Shown piece by piece: positions 26,511 through 35,075 of a stretch of DNA of 64,000 bases. The position numbers and the translations under genes were made by a program. Numbering within the stretch: position 1 is the first letter of the stretch; each line of letters starts with the position of its first letter. The notes beneath the pieces were generated by a model. It was not told where the DNA came from, ran no database searches, and saw only the letters and a program-made list of their open reading frames with translations. Origin of the DNA: Candidatus Gastranaerophilales bacterium (lineage in GTDB: Bacteria; Cyanobacteriota; Vampirovibrionia; Gastranaerophilales; Gastranaerophilaceae); NCBI GenBank assembly GCA_944324395.1, contig CALUWC010000002.1, positions 124,001-188,000 on the forward strand. The letters are read 5' to 3'.

Positions 26511-27149
26511 CTATTTTCTGAATAAATTGACTACAGGCGAACTTAAAGCCGATACCGATGTTTTAGATTTCAAATTCAGCAAGGCTTCTTTGTACATGCT
26601 CAGCCAGTATGAAAATTTAAAATATTGAGGATTGGCCTTTAATCTTAAGCATGCTCCATAAACCAGTAATTGTTCCGCAAAAGGCATGGGAATTAAAGAA
26701 GTATCGTATGCTTCTTCCAAATCAGTTTTTTCATTATTTTCCGAATCTAAAACACAATTTTTTGTATAATAAATAATTTCGATATTTTTATCTTCTTTAA
26801 ACTTTGGAAATACAAGCTTATCTGAGAAACTGGAATATGTTTCGCTGGTTGAATTTCCTGTTAAAAAAGGCTCAATATTCTCAGAAAAATTATACTTTTT
26901 ACCGTCAATAAACAAATATAAAATTCTGCCGTTGACTGTATTATCAATTTCGGAACACCCAGCAGGCAAAGATAAACTCATCTTGCGAAGAAGGAAATTC
27001 CAGCCCTCAATATTACAGATTTCTTTATTAACAACATTTAAAATCGATACAATACGTTTATGATCATTTTTCACTAATTCTGACATTGAATTCACCTGTT
27101 TGTAATTCAATTCTAATAAACATTTATTTATAAGTTCTAAAAAATTCAT
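26511..27149 (-). CDS. phage head-tail adaptor protein, gp4/tail-tube-A like
   Basis: 212 residues. The opening MNFLELINKCLLELNYKQV, followed by VNKEICNIEGWNFL and a C-terminal helical PMPFAEQLLVYGACLRLKAN, is the pattern of podovirus adaptor proteins (P22 gp4, T7 gp11 type) that sit under the portal. Located after the 226-residue gene. Function inferred from pattern and neighbours. Confidence 0.7.
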   Translation of the reverse strand: MNFLELINKCLLELNYKQVNSMSELVKNDHKRIVSILNVVNKEICNIEGWNFLLRKMSLSLPAGCSEIDNTVNGRILYLFIDGKKYNFSENIEPFLTGNSTSETYSSFSDKLVFPKFKEDKNIEIIYYTKNCVLDSENNEKTDLEEAYDTSLIPMPFAEQLLVYGACLRLKANPQYFKFSYWLSMYKEALLNLKSKTSVSALSSPVVNLFRK

Positions 27150-27226
27150 TACATCTCCTTTTTTTGAAAAGCCCGAACAAGAATAATAAAATTCCTGCCC
27201 GGACTTTATTATTGAATTTACCGAAA

Positions 27227-27907
27227 TTATTTAATTAACCCTTGGCGTAGCTGCTCCATAATCAATTTTTCATTTCTGGTAAATTCTTCACCACTCATAT
27301 TGCCGATATCCTCACGAGTAAAAATCCTATTTGCATTACTGTCAGAAGAAGCATTTTGAGCATAAGCCGTCAATTTACTTTTCGCAGCAGAGTTCTCGTC
27401 ATTCAATGATTTCTCGTAAGCGGATTTTTTCAAATATCTGTCAACTGCGGCATTTTCTAATTTTTCCATAAGTTGAGATATTCGAACTATTTCATCTTTA
27501 TCCATATCATAATCCTTCAGGTAGTTCAGAACATCAGATCTTCCTTCCCCGTCAAAAAATCCCGGATGCTCTTGATTAAACAAAACCATAGGATTTAATA
27601 CAGAACCGGCTGAGGGCAATGCAGTATAAGGTTTTTGCGAAAAATTTCGAATATTCGAATTTTTATAGTTGTTAATATCTTGAGCTTTCCTTGCCAATTG
27701 AGTCATCAAATATTGTCCTTGTTGCTGACTAATTATACCCTTTGACAGAAGATCTTGAATCCTCTGCACATCTGCACCGATAGCTTGTTCTAATTGATAA
27801 AAAAGATCTTTATATCCTGAATTTTGGATAGGATATGAATTTCCGGCAGATGATGAAATTCTGTTATTTGCCTGCGGCAGAGTCTGACCGCACATTTGAT
27901 TTTGCAT
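27227..27907 (-). CDS. putative phage scaffold or internal virion protein
   Basis: 226 residues, mostly helical, Gln/Asn/Ser-rich, without membrane segments. A helical block (KDLFYQLEQAIGADVQRIQD) and a C-terminal charged helix (MSGEEFTRNEKLIMEQL) flank a Pro-containing middle. The charged C-terminal helix resembles capsid-scaffold tails, but it lies after the capsid gene in transcription, where scaffold genes usually come before. A ribosome site AAGGAG precedes the ATG. Assignment is inference from position and composition. Confidence 0.5.
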   Translation of the reverse strand: MQNQMCGQTLPQANNRISSSAGNSYPIQNSGYKDLFYQLEQAIGADVQRIQDLLSKGIISQQQGQYLMTQLARKAQDINNYKNSNIRNFSQKPYTALPSAGSVLNPMVLFNQEHPGFFDGEGRSDVLNYLKDYDMDKDEIVRISQLMEKLENAAVDRYLKKSAYEKSLNDENSAAKSKLTAYAQNASSDSNANRIFTREDIGNMSGEEFTRNEKLIMEQLRQGLIK

Positions 27908-27913
27908 AATAAT

Positions 27914-28162
27914 TTATTCTCCTTTTGTTTCTTGCAAAGATTTCATATAATGAACCGCTATTTCAATTACATCGTCAATAAAGCCTGACAGTAACACTGA
28001 AATTACATATCTCAGCCAATTTGGAAACGGTAAATTGCTTACGATATATTCAACAGCCAATTTCTTTTTTTCCTGTCCTTTTCCGCTTCCTAATTGTTCT
28101 TCAGCAACTAAAACAGCATTCCTTGCTAATTCTTTTATTTGATTTTTTAAATTTGAAAACAT
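27914..28162 (-). CDS. holin-like small protein (LLH/phage_holin_6 type)
   Basis: 82 residues. The stretch LVAEEQLGSGKGQEKKKLAV resembles the C-terminal pattern of phage LL-H-type holins, followed by a moderately hydrophobic helix (WLRYVISVLLSGFIDDVIEIAV). With the amidase gene this could form a lysis pair. It is seven bases upstream of the 226-residue gene. Holin assignment is likely but unproven, since the hydrophobic helix is near the C-terminus. Confidence 0.55.
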   Translation of the reverse strand: MFSNLKNQIKELARNAVLVAEEQLGSGKGQEKKKLAVEYIVSNLPFPNWLRYVISVLLSGFIDDVIEIAVHYMKSLQETKGE

Positions 28163-28234
28163 ATAATTTCTCCGTATTATTTTTTAAAATGTACTCTCAA
28201 TCACTATCAACCGGAAAGAGAGTACATTTAAGCC

Positions 28235-29173
28235 TTAACCTCCGGTTGAAGAAGATTCCGGTGTTGTAGTTTCAGTATCCGTAGTTGTATCTGTAGAATC
28301 ATCTTCTATTACAACAGAACTATCAACAGAAACTATCATTTTTGCCAGAGATTTAGGCTGTACGGTTTTTGCACCGTATAAATACAAACCTCTTACCAAA
28401 TCAGAAAATGAATCTTTATCTCTTAAACTTTCTATTTTGGCAAGCTGAGAAGCAAAAGTAATTGCATCGTTCGTACCGGCTAACACATAATATTTATCAT
28501 CAACTTCAGTGAGATTTGTACTGACTAAAACATCCATGCCTGCAATTCTTCCGATAGAACCTTCTCTCAATGTTTTATCCGCAACTTTATATGCACTGAT
28601 AAACTCAGGACTTTGCAGCAAATAAGCTTCAATATTAGGATTGATAACAACCCATGGTTTAACCCCTGCATACACAGCATCTGAATTTTTCAAAGCCAGA
28701 GCTAATTTTACAAATTGTTCATATATAGAAGACTTATCTAACGTAATGGGGGAATCTTCCGTTCCAATAGTGTTTTCTTCGGGAACATCAGTATGTAAAC
28801 CTAAAAGATAAGAATCCTGAACTACTTCAATTGCCTTTTTCGCATTTGTCAAATGGGCTTCCATAATATCGGCATTAGCCTGAACTTGAGCAATATCATC
28901 AATTTTAAAAGCAAAAAACTTTTTCTGATCAATTACCAGATCTTGAGATGTCGGAGTAAGACTTGCATATTCAATATTGTCAGAAGTCAAAGTAGACACC
29001 GTAACATCCGCAGGAGTAATAATTTTTACTGTATCACCCTGATTTTTAATTTCTCCTTCCCAATTTTTGTTAACACACTGAAGCATTACACAATTTTTTT
29101 CTAACATCTGGTTTAGCTTTTGGCTCCAAATTTGAGGAATAAAAGCTGAGTAGGTTGAGCTGAATTCTGTCAT
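28235..29173 (-). CDS. phage major capsid protein, HK97-like
   Basis: 312 residues. Patterns typical of podovirus capsid proteins: MTEFSSTYSAFIPQIWSQKL at the N-terminus, then KVADKTLREGSIGRIAGMDV with LVSTNL, and a late VQPKSLAKMIV. The frame extends eight codons upstream, but the ATG at 29173 has AAAGGA in front. The last 23 residues are almost only Thr, Ser, Asp, Glu, Pro and Gly, an unstructured tail likely exposed on the particle. No capsid protease gene is nearby and no delta domain is evident. Confidence 0.82.
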   Translation of the reverse strand: MTEFSSTYSAFIPQIWSQKLNQMLEKNCVMLQCVNKNWEGEIKNQGDTVKIITPADVTVSTLTSDNIEYASLTPTSQDLVIDQKKFFAFKIDDIAQVQANADIMEAHLTNAKKAIEVVQDSYLLGLHTDVPEENTIGTEDSPITLDKSSIYEQFVKLALALKNSDAVYAGVKPWVVINPNIEAYLLQSPEFISAYKVADKTLREGSIGRIAGMDVLVSTNLTEVDDKYYVLAGTNDAITFASQLAKIESLRDKDSFSDLVRGLYLYGAKTVQPKSLAKMIVSVDSSVVIEDDSTDTTTDTETTTPESSSTGG

Positions 29174-29224
29174 TTGTTTTTCCTTTCTCTTTTTCAAACT
29201 GTATACATTCTATGAGTGGTGATC

Positions 29225-30745
29225 TTAATCATCATTATAAATTTCTCTGAATTGCAGACCGATAATTGCACAATTATCAGACATTTCAGAGCCTTCTACG
29301 CAAAGCTGGATAGAATAATTGCTTCCGCAAATTTCAGCTTTTTCCATTACTTCCGAGGTAACAGACCATACAGGGGCATCATTTTCTTCTAAACTCCAGC
29401 AATACTCTAAATCATCAGGTGTGTCATCTCCGCCCCAGATAAAATGACTGTAATGCTTTGAATATATTAACTCCGCATCGTCACTAACTCCGCTATCATA
29501 ATCTTTATATATAGAAAATTTAAATTTATTATCATTTAAATCATCCAGAATAAAATAAAATTCATCAATGAGTTTCCGTCTGAGAACTTTCCCCAAAGAT
29601 AAAAATGGGGATTTCCACATAAATTTAATAGATTCTCCGTTAAAAGATGTGCCATAATCCTCACGATATATCCGGCCTTCTTTATCGGCAGTTAAAATAT
29701 ATGTTCTAAAAACACAAGCTGTAGTGATATCCTGCGGAATTATTCTTTTATACCAGGCTTTATTAACATAATCATTTATCCAGATTGTATGATAACAGGA
29801 ATCGTCCAGATACGGGAATAAAACCCATATCTGGCTTTTATCCGGATAATGAAGAATTTTTGTATTATCTAACCTTGATACATCAAATTTATTAAATTCA
29901 TCTTTTATATTTACGGAAATTTCAGAACCAAGCCTGATTTGATTCAATTCCCCGACCTGTTCAAGTGCAAAAATACCGTTGCTCAAAAAATACTGTTTAT
30001 TATCAACATTAACAATTGAATCTTTTGCAATAGTTCCTTTCTCTGCAAAAGGAACTATCGCAAAATCAGAAGGATTTGAGCCTGTCAAAATAAAGACTCT
30101 TTCTCTTTTATAAATGGCTAAATACTCCTTATAAGGATTCATTGTAATAATATCTGCAGTATCTGTATGAAAATCACTTATATAACCGGCATCTTCTTCT
30201 GTTTCAAAATCATCATAAGTTCCGAGTGCTGAATAATATATTGTTGAATCTTTTGCACACCAAACCCGGCCTTTATAAACCGTAATACACTCCGGATACA
30301 AAATATCTCCGCTTTTATCTTTTAGATTGCAATCTACAATATCAAAATTCTGATTATCTTTGATATAAAACATTGCATCAGATTCTGTTGAAACAAGTAT
30401 TCCCCGTAAAAACTTTGCGAATTTAACATTGACTCCGGTCAAAGTTTTATCAAGAAGTTTTAATTCATCATTTACTTCCGAATACACATAAACTTTACCT
30501 GATAATGTTGTAATCACAAGTTTATATAAACTATCTGATTCAAATTCACTCATACCGGTAATTTCTTCAACAACAGGAAGCTGAATTACAAGAGTATTTC
30601 CTTTTTGTTTTATTAAGCCTTTGTTGTTATAAATTTCAATATTTTCAGAATCTGACCAATAAATTTTCTTTGGATTCATTCCCATTTCAGTTTTAGTAGA
30701 TGCCTGGTTAATACCGCCAGACAAATCAAAATAATTTACATCCAT
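29225..30745 (-). CDS. podovirus tail-hub/stabilisation protein (gp10-like)
   Basis: 506 residues, rich in beta strands with repeated propeller-like motifs (YKGRVWCAKDSTIYYSALG, YKEYLAIYKRERVFILTGSN, YFLSNGIFALEQVG). This is the pattern of P22 gp10/T7 gp12-type tail hub proteins that plug the portal. It has AAGGGG upstream and lies between the amidase and capsid genes. It is the only tail gene I can identify; spike, fibre and needle genes are absent. Confidence 0.65.
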   Translation of the reverse strand: MDVNYFDLSGGINQASTKTEMGMNPKKIYWSDSENIEIYNNKGLIKQKGNTLVIQLPVVEEITGMSEFESDSLYKLVITTLSGKVYVYSEVNDELKLLDKTLTGVNVKFAKFLRGILVSTESDAMFYIKDNQNFDIVDCNLKDKSGDILYPECITVYKGRVWCAKDSTIYYSALGTYDDFETEEDAGYISDFHTDTADIITMNPYKEYLAIYKRERVFILTGSNPSDFAIVPFAEKGTIAKDSIVNVDNKQYFLSNGIFALEQVGELNQIRLGSEISVNIKDEFNKFDVSRLDNTKILHYPDKSQIWVLFPYLDDSCYHTIWINDYVNKAWYKRIIPQDITTACVFRTYILTADKEGRIYREDYGTSFNGESIKFMWKSPFLSLGKVLRRKLIDEFYFILDDLNDNKFKFSIYKDYDSGVSDDAELIYSKHYSHFIWGGDDTPDDLEYCWSLEENDAPVWSVTSEVMEKAEICGSNYSIQLCVEGSEMSDNCAIIGLQFREIYNDD

Positions 30746-30756
30746 AAATTAACCCC

Positions 30757-31248
30757 TTATAATTTTTCTTTATACCAACGAACTTTAGATCTGATAAAAC
30801 TGCCAACATCGCTTTGCACAACCCAAGGGTAAGGCGGAATCCAGATAATATCAATTTTGCCGGCACTTGATGTTTTAGGATTTAATTTTCCAAATTCGTA
30901 ATGGGTAAAAACAGTATCCGGCGTAACCTGTAAATTATACTTTTTGCAGAGTTCTGCACAAAATTTCATACACGATTCAAATTGAATTTTTGTTATAGGA
31001 AAATTTCCGGGAGATGTACTTGATTTAAACCCGTACATTCCGCACATGCAAACCCCGATAGAACCGGTATTGCCGCCGCCTGTATGAGCTGCATATTTCC
31101 CATCATTACAATCTTCATTATCTTCCGGCTTATAAATCCCGCTATAAACTTTTCCATCTGCATCAATTAAATAATGATAATAATTCTTTTCGAATTCACT
31201 TGGATAATATCTTCCGGCACTCCAGTGAATAATAATTCTTTTAATCAT
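30757..31248 (-). CDS. N-acetylmuramoyl-L-alanine amidase, amidase_2 (T7 lysozyme/PGRP fold)
   Basis: Peptidoglycan-cutting endolysin of 163 residues. Zinc ligands are suggested by IIIHWSAG (His8) and FTHYEFG. The third ligand is less clear; the C-terminal GKIDIIWIP replaces the usual motif, with Asp at that place. AAHTGGGNTGSIGVC is the conserved amidase_2 core. A GGAG site precedes the ATG. It is the second gene of the cassette and would release particles by wall lysis, together with the holin-like protein. Confidence 0.85.
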   Translation of the reverse strand: MIKRIIIHWSAGRYYPSEFEKNYYHYLIDADGKVYSGIYKPEDNEDCNDGKYAAHTGGGNTGSIGVCMCGMYGFKSSTSPGNFPITKIQFESCMKFCAELCKKYNLQVTPDTVFTHYEFGKLNPKTSSAGKIDIIWIPPYPWVVQSDVGSFIRSKVRWYKEKL

Positions 31249-31258
31249 GTAAATCTCC

Positions 31259-31462
31259 TCATAATATTTTCCATTTCGGATTTAAATGCATATATAAAAC
31301 TACTGCGTTGACTCGATTTCTGGCATTTAATGAGTCCATTATTGAATATATATGTGTCTGTACTGTCCTTCTTGACATTTTTAGTTTTACGGCAATCTCT
31401 TTATCTGTAAATCCGCGTGCCACCAAGGTTAATATCTCTAATTTCTTTGGTGATAATTTCAT
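31259..31462 (-). CDS. LuxR/GerE-type HTH regulator, DNA-binding domain only
   Basis: 67 residues consisting of only a LuxR_C helix-turn-helix: LSPKKLEILTLVARGFTDKE, IAVKLKMSRRTVQTHIYSIM and LNARNRVNAVV. There is no receiver or ligand domain, as in some GerE-like proteins. It is the first gene of the phage-like cassette, ten bases before the amidase gene, so it probably controls it or itself. A GTG three bases upstream is an alternative start. A -10-like TATAAT lies about 40 bases upstream beside the inverted repeat TTAAG/CTTAA (31504-31517). Confidence 0.85.
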   Translation of the reverse strand: MKLSPKKLEILTLVARGFTDKEIAVKLKMSRRTVQTHIYSIMDSLNARNRVNAVVLYMHLNPKWKIL

Positions 31463-31548
31463 CACTTCTCTCTTTCTTCCGGTTAAGTTAACTTTATATT
31501 ATATTAAGCGTCCTTAAGTTTTTTAATAATATCTCCAGATTAGTTAAG

Positions 31549-31597
31549 AAAAACGCAGAGGGGAGAAAGGGTAGATAAATGATAGCAACCCCTCTGC
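31549..31597 (-). terminator. minus-strand terminator with no known upstream gene
   Basis: Perfect nine-base stem GCAGAGGGG/CCCCTCTGC, 25-base loop, and T5 immediately after on the minus strand. Any transcript it ends must start between 31600 and about 32100. The large loop lowers confidence. Confidence 0.5.
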
Positions 31598-31961
31598 AAC
31601 CAATTAGAGTAAAATGAATGAAGGATTTGGTTTAGTGAATAAAACTAACAAAACCAAGTTTCAAATTAGATAAGTTGGAGTAAGACTTTTCCTGAGTATA
31701 AAAACTTTTGCAATTACAATAACATACACCTCACAAATAATTACAGTCCGGTAATAATTAATTGACCTTAAATCTCTCCCCGTTATTATTAACTTGTCTG
31801 ATACGGCAGTACCGATAGAGAAATTCTAATCCATTTGTTATTAACATATCCCGTAATACATATACACTTTTCCTCTTGTAAGCTTTAGACTGCTATTGTT
31901 TGTTGAAATTCAGTCATTGCCGCTTACATTTTTAAGTATATACAATTTTTAATTAAATAAT

Positions 31962-31995
31962 AGTCCGCACTTTTCCTTAAGTAAAAATACGGACT
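31962..31995. repeat. 34-base imperfect palindrome centred on CTTAAG
   Basis: Outer arms AGTCCG/CGGACT with 17 of 20 bases symmetric per half. Its left arm contains AGTCCGCACT, the same ten bases as in the cassette terminator at 21667-21676. Confidence 0.55.
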
Positions 31996-32106
31996 TGACA
32001 ACCTGAAAATGCACTCAACTCCAAACACTCAGGACACTAATACTCTCAAGAGCATAAAATAAAACTTTGAAAAATTTTAATAACTTGCAAAAAAAATTAC
32101 TCCATT

Positions 32107-32112
32107 TACAAT
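32107..32112 (+). promoter_or_regulatory. -10 box of leaderless histidine kinase gene
   Basis: TACAAT with six bases (AAAATT) before the ATG, so +1 falls on the start codon. TTGCAA at 32085-32090, 16 bases upstream, is a fair -35. Confidence 0.6.
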
Positions 32113-32118
32113 AAAATT

Positions 32119-33837
32119 ATGGGGAATATATTATTAGTTTCAGAAAATGAAGATATAATTACAAATTATAAAATTTTGTTTGGCAAAAAACCATACAAAT
32201 TTCAAAGTTGTGCTGATGAAACTTCAATTTATGACTACATTGAAATCTCTCAGCCCGATTTGATAATACTTGATGAACTATTAGAGTTTCCGGACATAAA
32301 AACAACCATAAAAAAAATCAAATCAAATCTTGATAATGTACAAATTCTGTTATTAACAAACGGAGAATGCGTTGATGAGGAAATTTCCAAACTTGTCAGC
32401 GGATTTCTTTTTAATAAATTTTCAGATAACCTTATTGTTTCAACAATAAATACCTATTTAAAAACCAAAAATAACCTTGATAAACTTTCAGAAAAAAATA
32501 AGGATCTGGCAGACAGTTTATACCGACTCAATGTTTTGTATAATACAAGTTCTCAATTTGCAGGAACACTTGATACAAAAAAACTCATAGATTATATGAT
32601 AGAAGGTCTTGATAAATCCTTGAGTTTTGATTTAACCTGTACTATTTTCTTTGGTCTAAAAAATGAACCTGTATTGATAGTCAATTCTTTATATGATATT
32701 TCGGAAGAATTGATGAGTGCATTAAAATTACGGGCGATTTTGAATTATAAGTCGTTATTTGAAAACAAAAATGCTCCATTTGAAATAGATGAAAAAGCTC
32801 TAAAAATAATAAAATATATTAAAAATCCTAATAATAAATTTACATTTTCAATTTTTCAATACGACAATATGTTTGCACCGATTGACTTGGGAGATAATTT
32901 CTTCGGCTGCATAGAAATTTTCAAGCAAAACCATTTTTCAACAGATGATGCAACATATTTTCAAACAATTGTGCAGCAGGTTTCTCTTCCATTAAAAAGT
33001 GCCGGATTATATCAGGAAATTATTGAAAAAAATCTGGAATTGGAAAAACTTGAACGTGTGAAATCTGAATTTATTTCAATCGTTTCGCATGAATTGAGAA
33101 CACCGCTAACCCCAATAAAAAATGCACTTTCAATTTTATCAAGCGGAAGATGCGGGGCATTAGGAGAAAATGCCGTCAAATTTATTGATATGGCAAAAAG
33201 AAACGTAGAAAATCTTACCAGCATTATTAATGACATTCTTGATATAAATAAAATTGAAGCCGGAAAAATGGATTTTAATTATAAACTTATGAATATTCAT
33301 TCCGTAATTGAAAATGTCAAAAACAATTTTGACTGTGTAGCTAAAGAACATGAAATTACACTAACAGCTAATGAGCAGGAAAACCTGCCTGAAATTTATG
33401 CGGATTCACAGCGTCTTGATCAGGTTTTAACAAACCTTGTATCCAATGCTATTAAATTCACTCCTACCGGGAAAAAAATAACTATAACTTCAGAATTAAA
33501 AAACGCATCTGAAATAAAAACAAATTCCTACTTTGAAGATGAAATACAAAATTTAAAAGGGAATTATGTTATTGTAAGTGTAATTGACGAAGGTATAGGA
33601 ATAAAAAAAGAAAATTTACGCAAAGCTTTTGACAAATTCACACAAATAGAAAACTCTCTATCAAGAAAAGCTGGCGGAACAGGATTGGGATTACCTATTG
33701 CCAAACAGCTTATTAAAGCACATAAAGGCTCAATATGGTGTGACAGCGAAGAAAACAAAGGCTCCAGTTTTCATTTTGCACTTCCTGTTATAACTGAATC
33801 AATAGAAGGAAAAACAATTCAAAAAGAACTTTTGTAA
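32119..33837 (+). CDS. sensor histidine kinase with N-terminal receiver-like domain
   Basis: 572 residues. An atypical receiver-like domain (1-115) with Asp52 in LIILDELLE; a GAF-like region (about 150-310); a helix; HisKA with the phospho-acceptor in FISIVSHELRTPL (His324); and HATPase_c with N-box NLVSNAIKF, then DEGIGI and GGTGLGL. No transmembrane segment, so cytosolic sensing. It is oriented away from the LuxR-type gene of the cassette. The dxr promoter overlaps its stop codon. Its partner regulator is unknown; the receiver protein at 35076 is one candidate. Confidence 0.9.
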   Translation: MGNILLVSENEDIITNYKILFGKKPYKFQSCADETSIYDYIEISQPDLIILDELLEFPDIKTTIKKIKSNLDNVQILLLTNGECVDEEISKLVSGFLFNKFSDNLIVSTINTYLKTKNNLDKLSEKNKDLADSLYRLNVLYNTSSQFAGTLDTKKLIDYMIEGLDKSLSFDLTCTIFFGLKNEPVLIVNSLYDISEELMSALKLRAILNYKSLFENKNAPFEIDEKALKIIKYIKNPNNKFTFSIFQYDNMFAPIDLGDNFFGCIEIFKQNHFSTDDATYFQTIVQQVSLPLKSAGLYQEIIEKNLELEKLERVKSEFISIVSHELRTPLTPIKNALSILSSGRCGALGENAVKFIDMAKRNVENLTSIINDILDINKIEAGKMDFNYKLMNIHSVIENVKNNFDCVAKEHEITLTANEQENLPEIYADSQRLDQVLTNLVSNAIKFTPTGKKITITSELKNASEIKTNSYFEDEIQNLKGNYVIVSVIDEGIGIKKENLRKAFDKFTQIENSLSRKAGGTGLGLPIAKQLIKAHKGSIWCDSEENKGSSFHFALPVITESIEGKTIQKELL

Positions 33838-33843
33838 TATAAT
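33838..33843 (+). promoter_or_regulatory. -10 box of leaderless dxr
   Basis: TATAAT with six bases (AAGATT) before the dxr ATG, starting just after the kinase stop codon. No ribosome site. Confidence 0.55.
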
Positions 33844-33849
33844 AAGATT

Positions 33850-34983
33850 ATGGAAAAGAGAAAAATCAGTATATTAGGGTCAACAGGTTCTATTGGAACA
33901 CAGGCTCTGGAAGTTATAGAAAAACTTCAGGATAAATTTGAGATTATTGCACTATCAGGCGGAAGTAATATTGAATTATTAACTGAACAGGCTGAAAAAT
34001 TCAAACCAAAATATCTCTGCATCGGGAATTCTAACAAAAAAGTAAATATTGACGGGATAAAAACTCTTTACGGCTCAGAAGGGTTAGACGAAATTTGTTC
34101 AAATAAAGAAAACGACATAATCCTTGTTGCTGTATCCGGCAAAATTGGACTGCGTCCGACATTAAAAGCTATTGAAAACAAAATCCAAATAGCACTTGCC
34201 AACAAAGAAACACTTGTTATGGCAGGTGATATTGTGATGAAAAAAGCAAAAGGAAACGGTGTAAATATTCTGCCTGTTGACAGCGAACACAGTGCAATAC
34301 ATCAATGCATAAAAGACATTTCTCAAATAGACAAACTGATTATCACCGCAAGCGGCGGACCGTTTTTGCATAAATCCGTTGATGATATGAAAAATGCAAC
34401 CGTAAAAGAGGCTCTGGCTCACCCACGCTGGCACATGGGGAAAAAAATTACCGTAGACAGTGCTACACTAATGAATAAAGGTTTGGAAATAATAGAAGCA
34501 CATCATTTATTTAATATGCCGTATGAAAAAATAGACGTAGTTGTACATCCGCAAAGTATTGTACATTCTGCAATAGAATATACAGACGGTAGTGTCATAG
34601 CACAGCTGGGGCTGCCAAGTATGCATATTCCAATACAATATGCCATAACTTATCCTAATCGTTACGAAGGAATAAAAACTAAAAGTTTCAGTTTCTCAGA
34701 AATTGCAAGATTAGATTTTGAAAAACCTGATTTTGAAAAATTTCCAAGCATAAATATGGCATATAATGCCGGAAAAATTGGAGGCAGTATGACAGTATGC
34801 CTGAATGCCGCAAATGAAGAAGCTGTTATGGCTTTTCTAGCAGGAAAAATCAATCTGTACGAGATTTACCGCATTACAGAGAAAATGCTTGAACACCATA
34901 AACTTATACAATCGCCTTCTATAGATGAAATTTTTGAAATAGATAATGAAATAAGAATAAAAACAAAAGAACTTATTAAATAA
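33850..34983 (+). CDS. dxr: 1-deoxy-D-xylulose 5-phosphate reductoisomerase
   Basis: Second enzyme of the MEP isoprenoid pathway. 377 residues. NADPH-binding motif ILGSTGSIGTQAL, then LANKETLVMAG, the metal and substrate motif PVDSEHSAIHQC, TASGGPFL, HPRWHMGKKITVDSATLMNKG and the C-terminal MNAANE-like CLNAANEEAV. The length and motifs are canonical. Read in the same direction as the kinase, with 12 bases between. Confidence 0.96.
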   Translation: MEKRKISILGSTGSIGTQALEVIEKLQDKFEIIALSGGSNIELLTEQAEKFKPKYLCIGNSNKKVNIDGIKTLYGSEGLDEICSNKENDIILVAVSGKIGLRPTLKAIENKIQIALANKETLVMAGDIVMKKAKGNGVNILPVDSEHSAIHQCIKDISQIDKLIITASGGPFLHKSVDDMKNATVKEALAHPRWHMGKKITVDSATLMNKGLEIIEAHHLFNMPYEKIDVVVHPQSIVHSAIEYTDGSVIAQLGLPSMHIPIQYAITYPNRYEGIKTKSFSFSEIARLDFEKPDFEKFPSINMAYNAGKIGGSMTVCLNAANEEAVMAFLAGKINLYEIYRITEKMLEHHKLIQSPSIDEIFEIDNEIRIKTKELIK

Positions 34984-35075
34984 CCGGCTCATTTACATAT
35001 TGTAATAATAAAGTAGAACCAGCAAAAACATGTTATACTGTAATTAGCAATATTGTTGAAGGATTAGGGGAAGAT

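Larger units (their letters stand above)
31463..32118. other. 656-base gene-poor interval with inverted repeats
   Basis: No convincing long gene. It holds: TTAAG/CTTAA at 31504-31517 near the LuxR-type promoter; a hairpin at 31555-31597 reading as a minus-strand terminator; TTGGTTT/AAACCAA at 31628-31657; nested TGTAAGC-GACTG/CAGTC-GCTTACA at 31877-31928; and a 34-base palindrome at 31962-31995. Small frames exist: a plus-strand 12-codon one (MIATPLQPIRVK) at 31579-31617 and a minus-strand 29-codon one at 31758-31847. None has firm support. It could carry a minus-strand small RNA, a leader, an attachment site or remnants of phage genes. Confidence 0.6.

Noticed and set aside
21653-31500. Tailocin or encapsulin interpretation of the cassette
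   Set aside because: Portal and both terminase subunits mean DNA packaging; there is no sheath, tube or encapsulin cargo gene.
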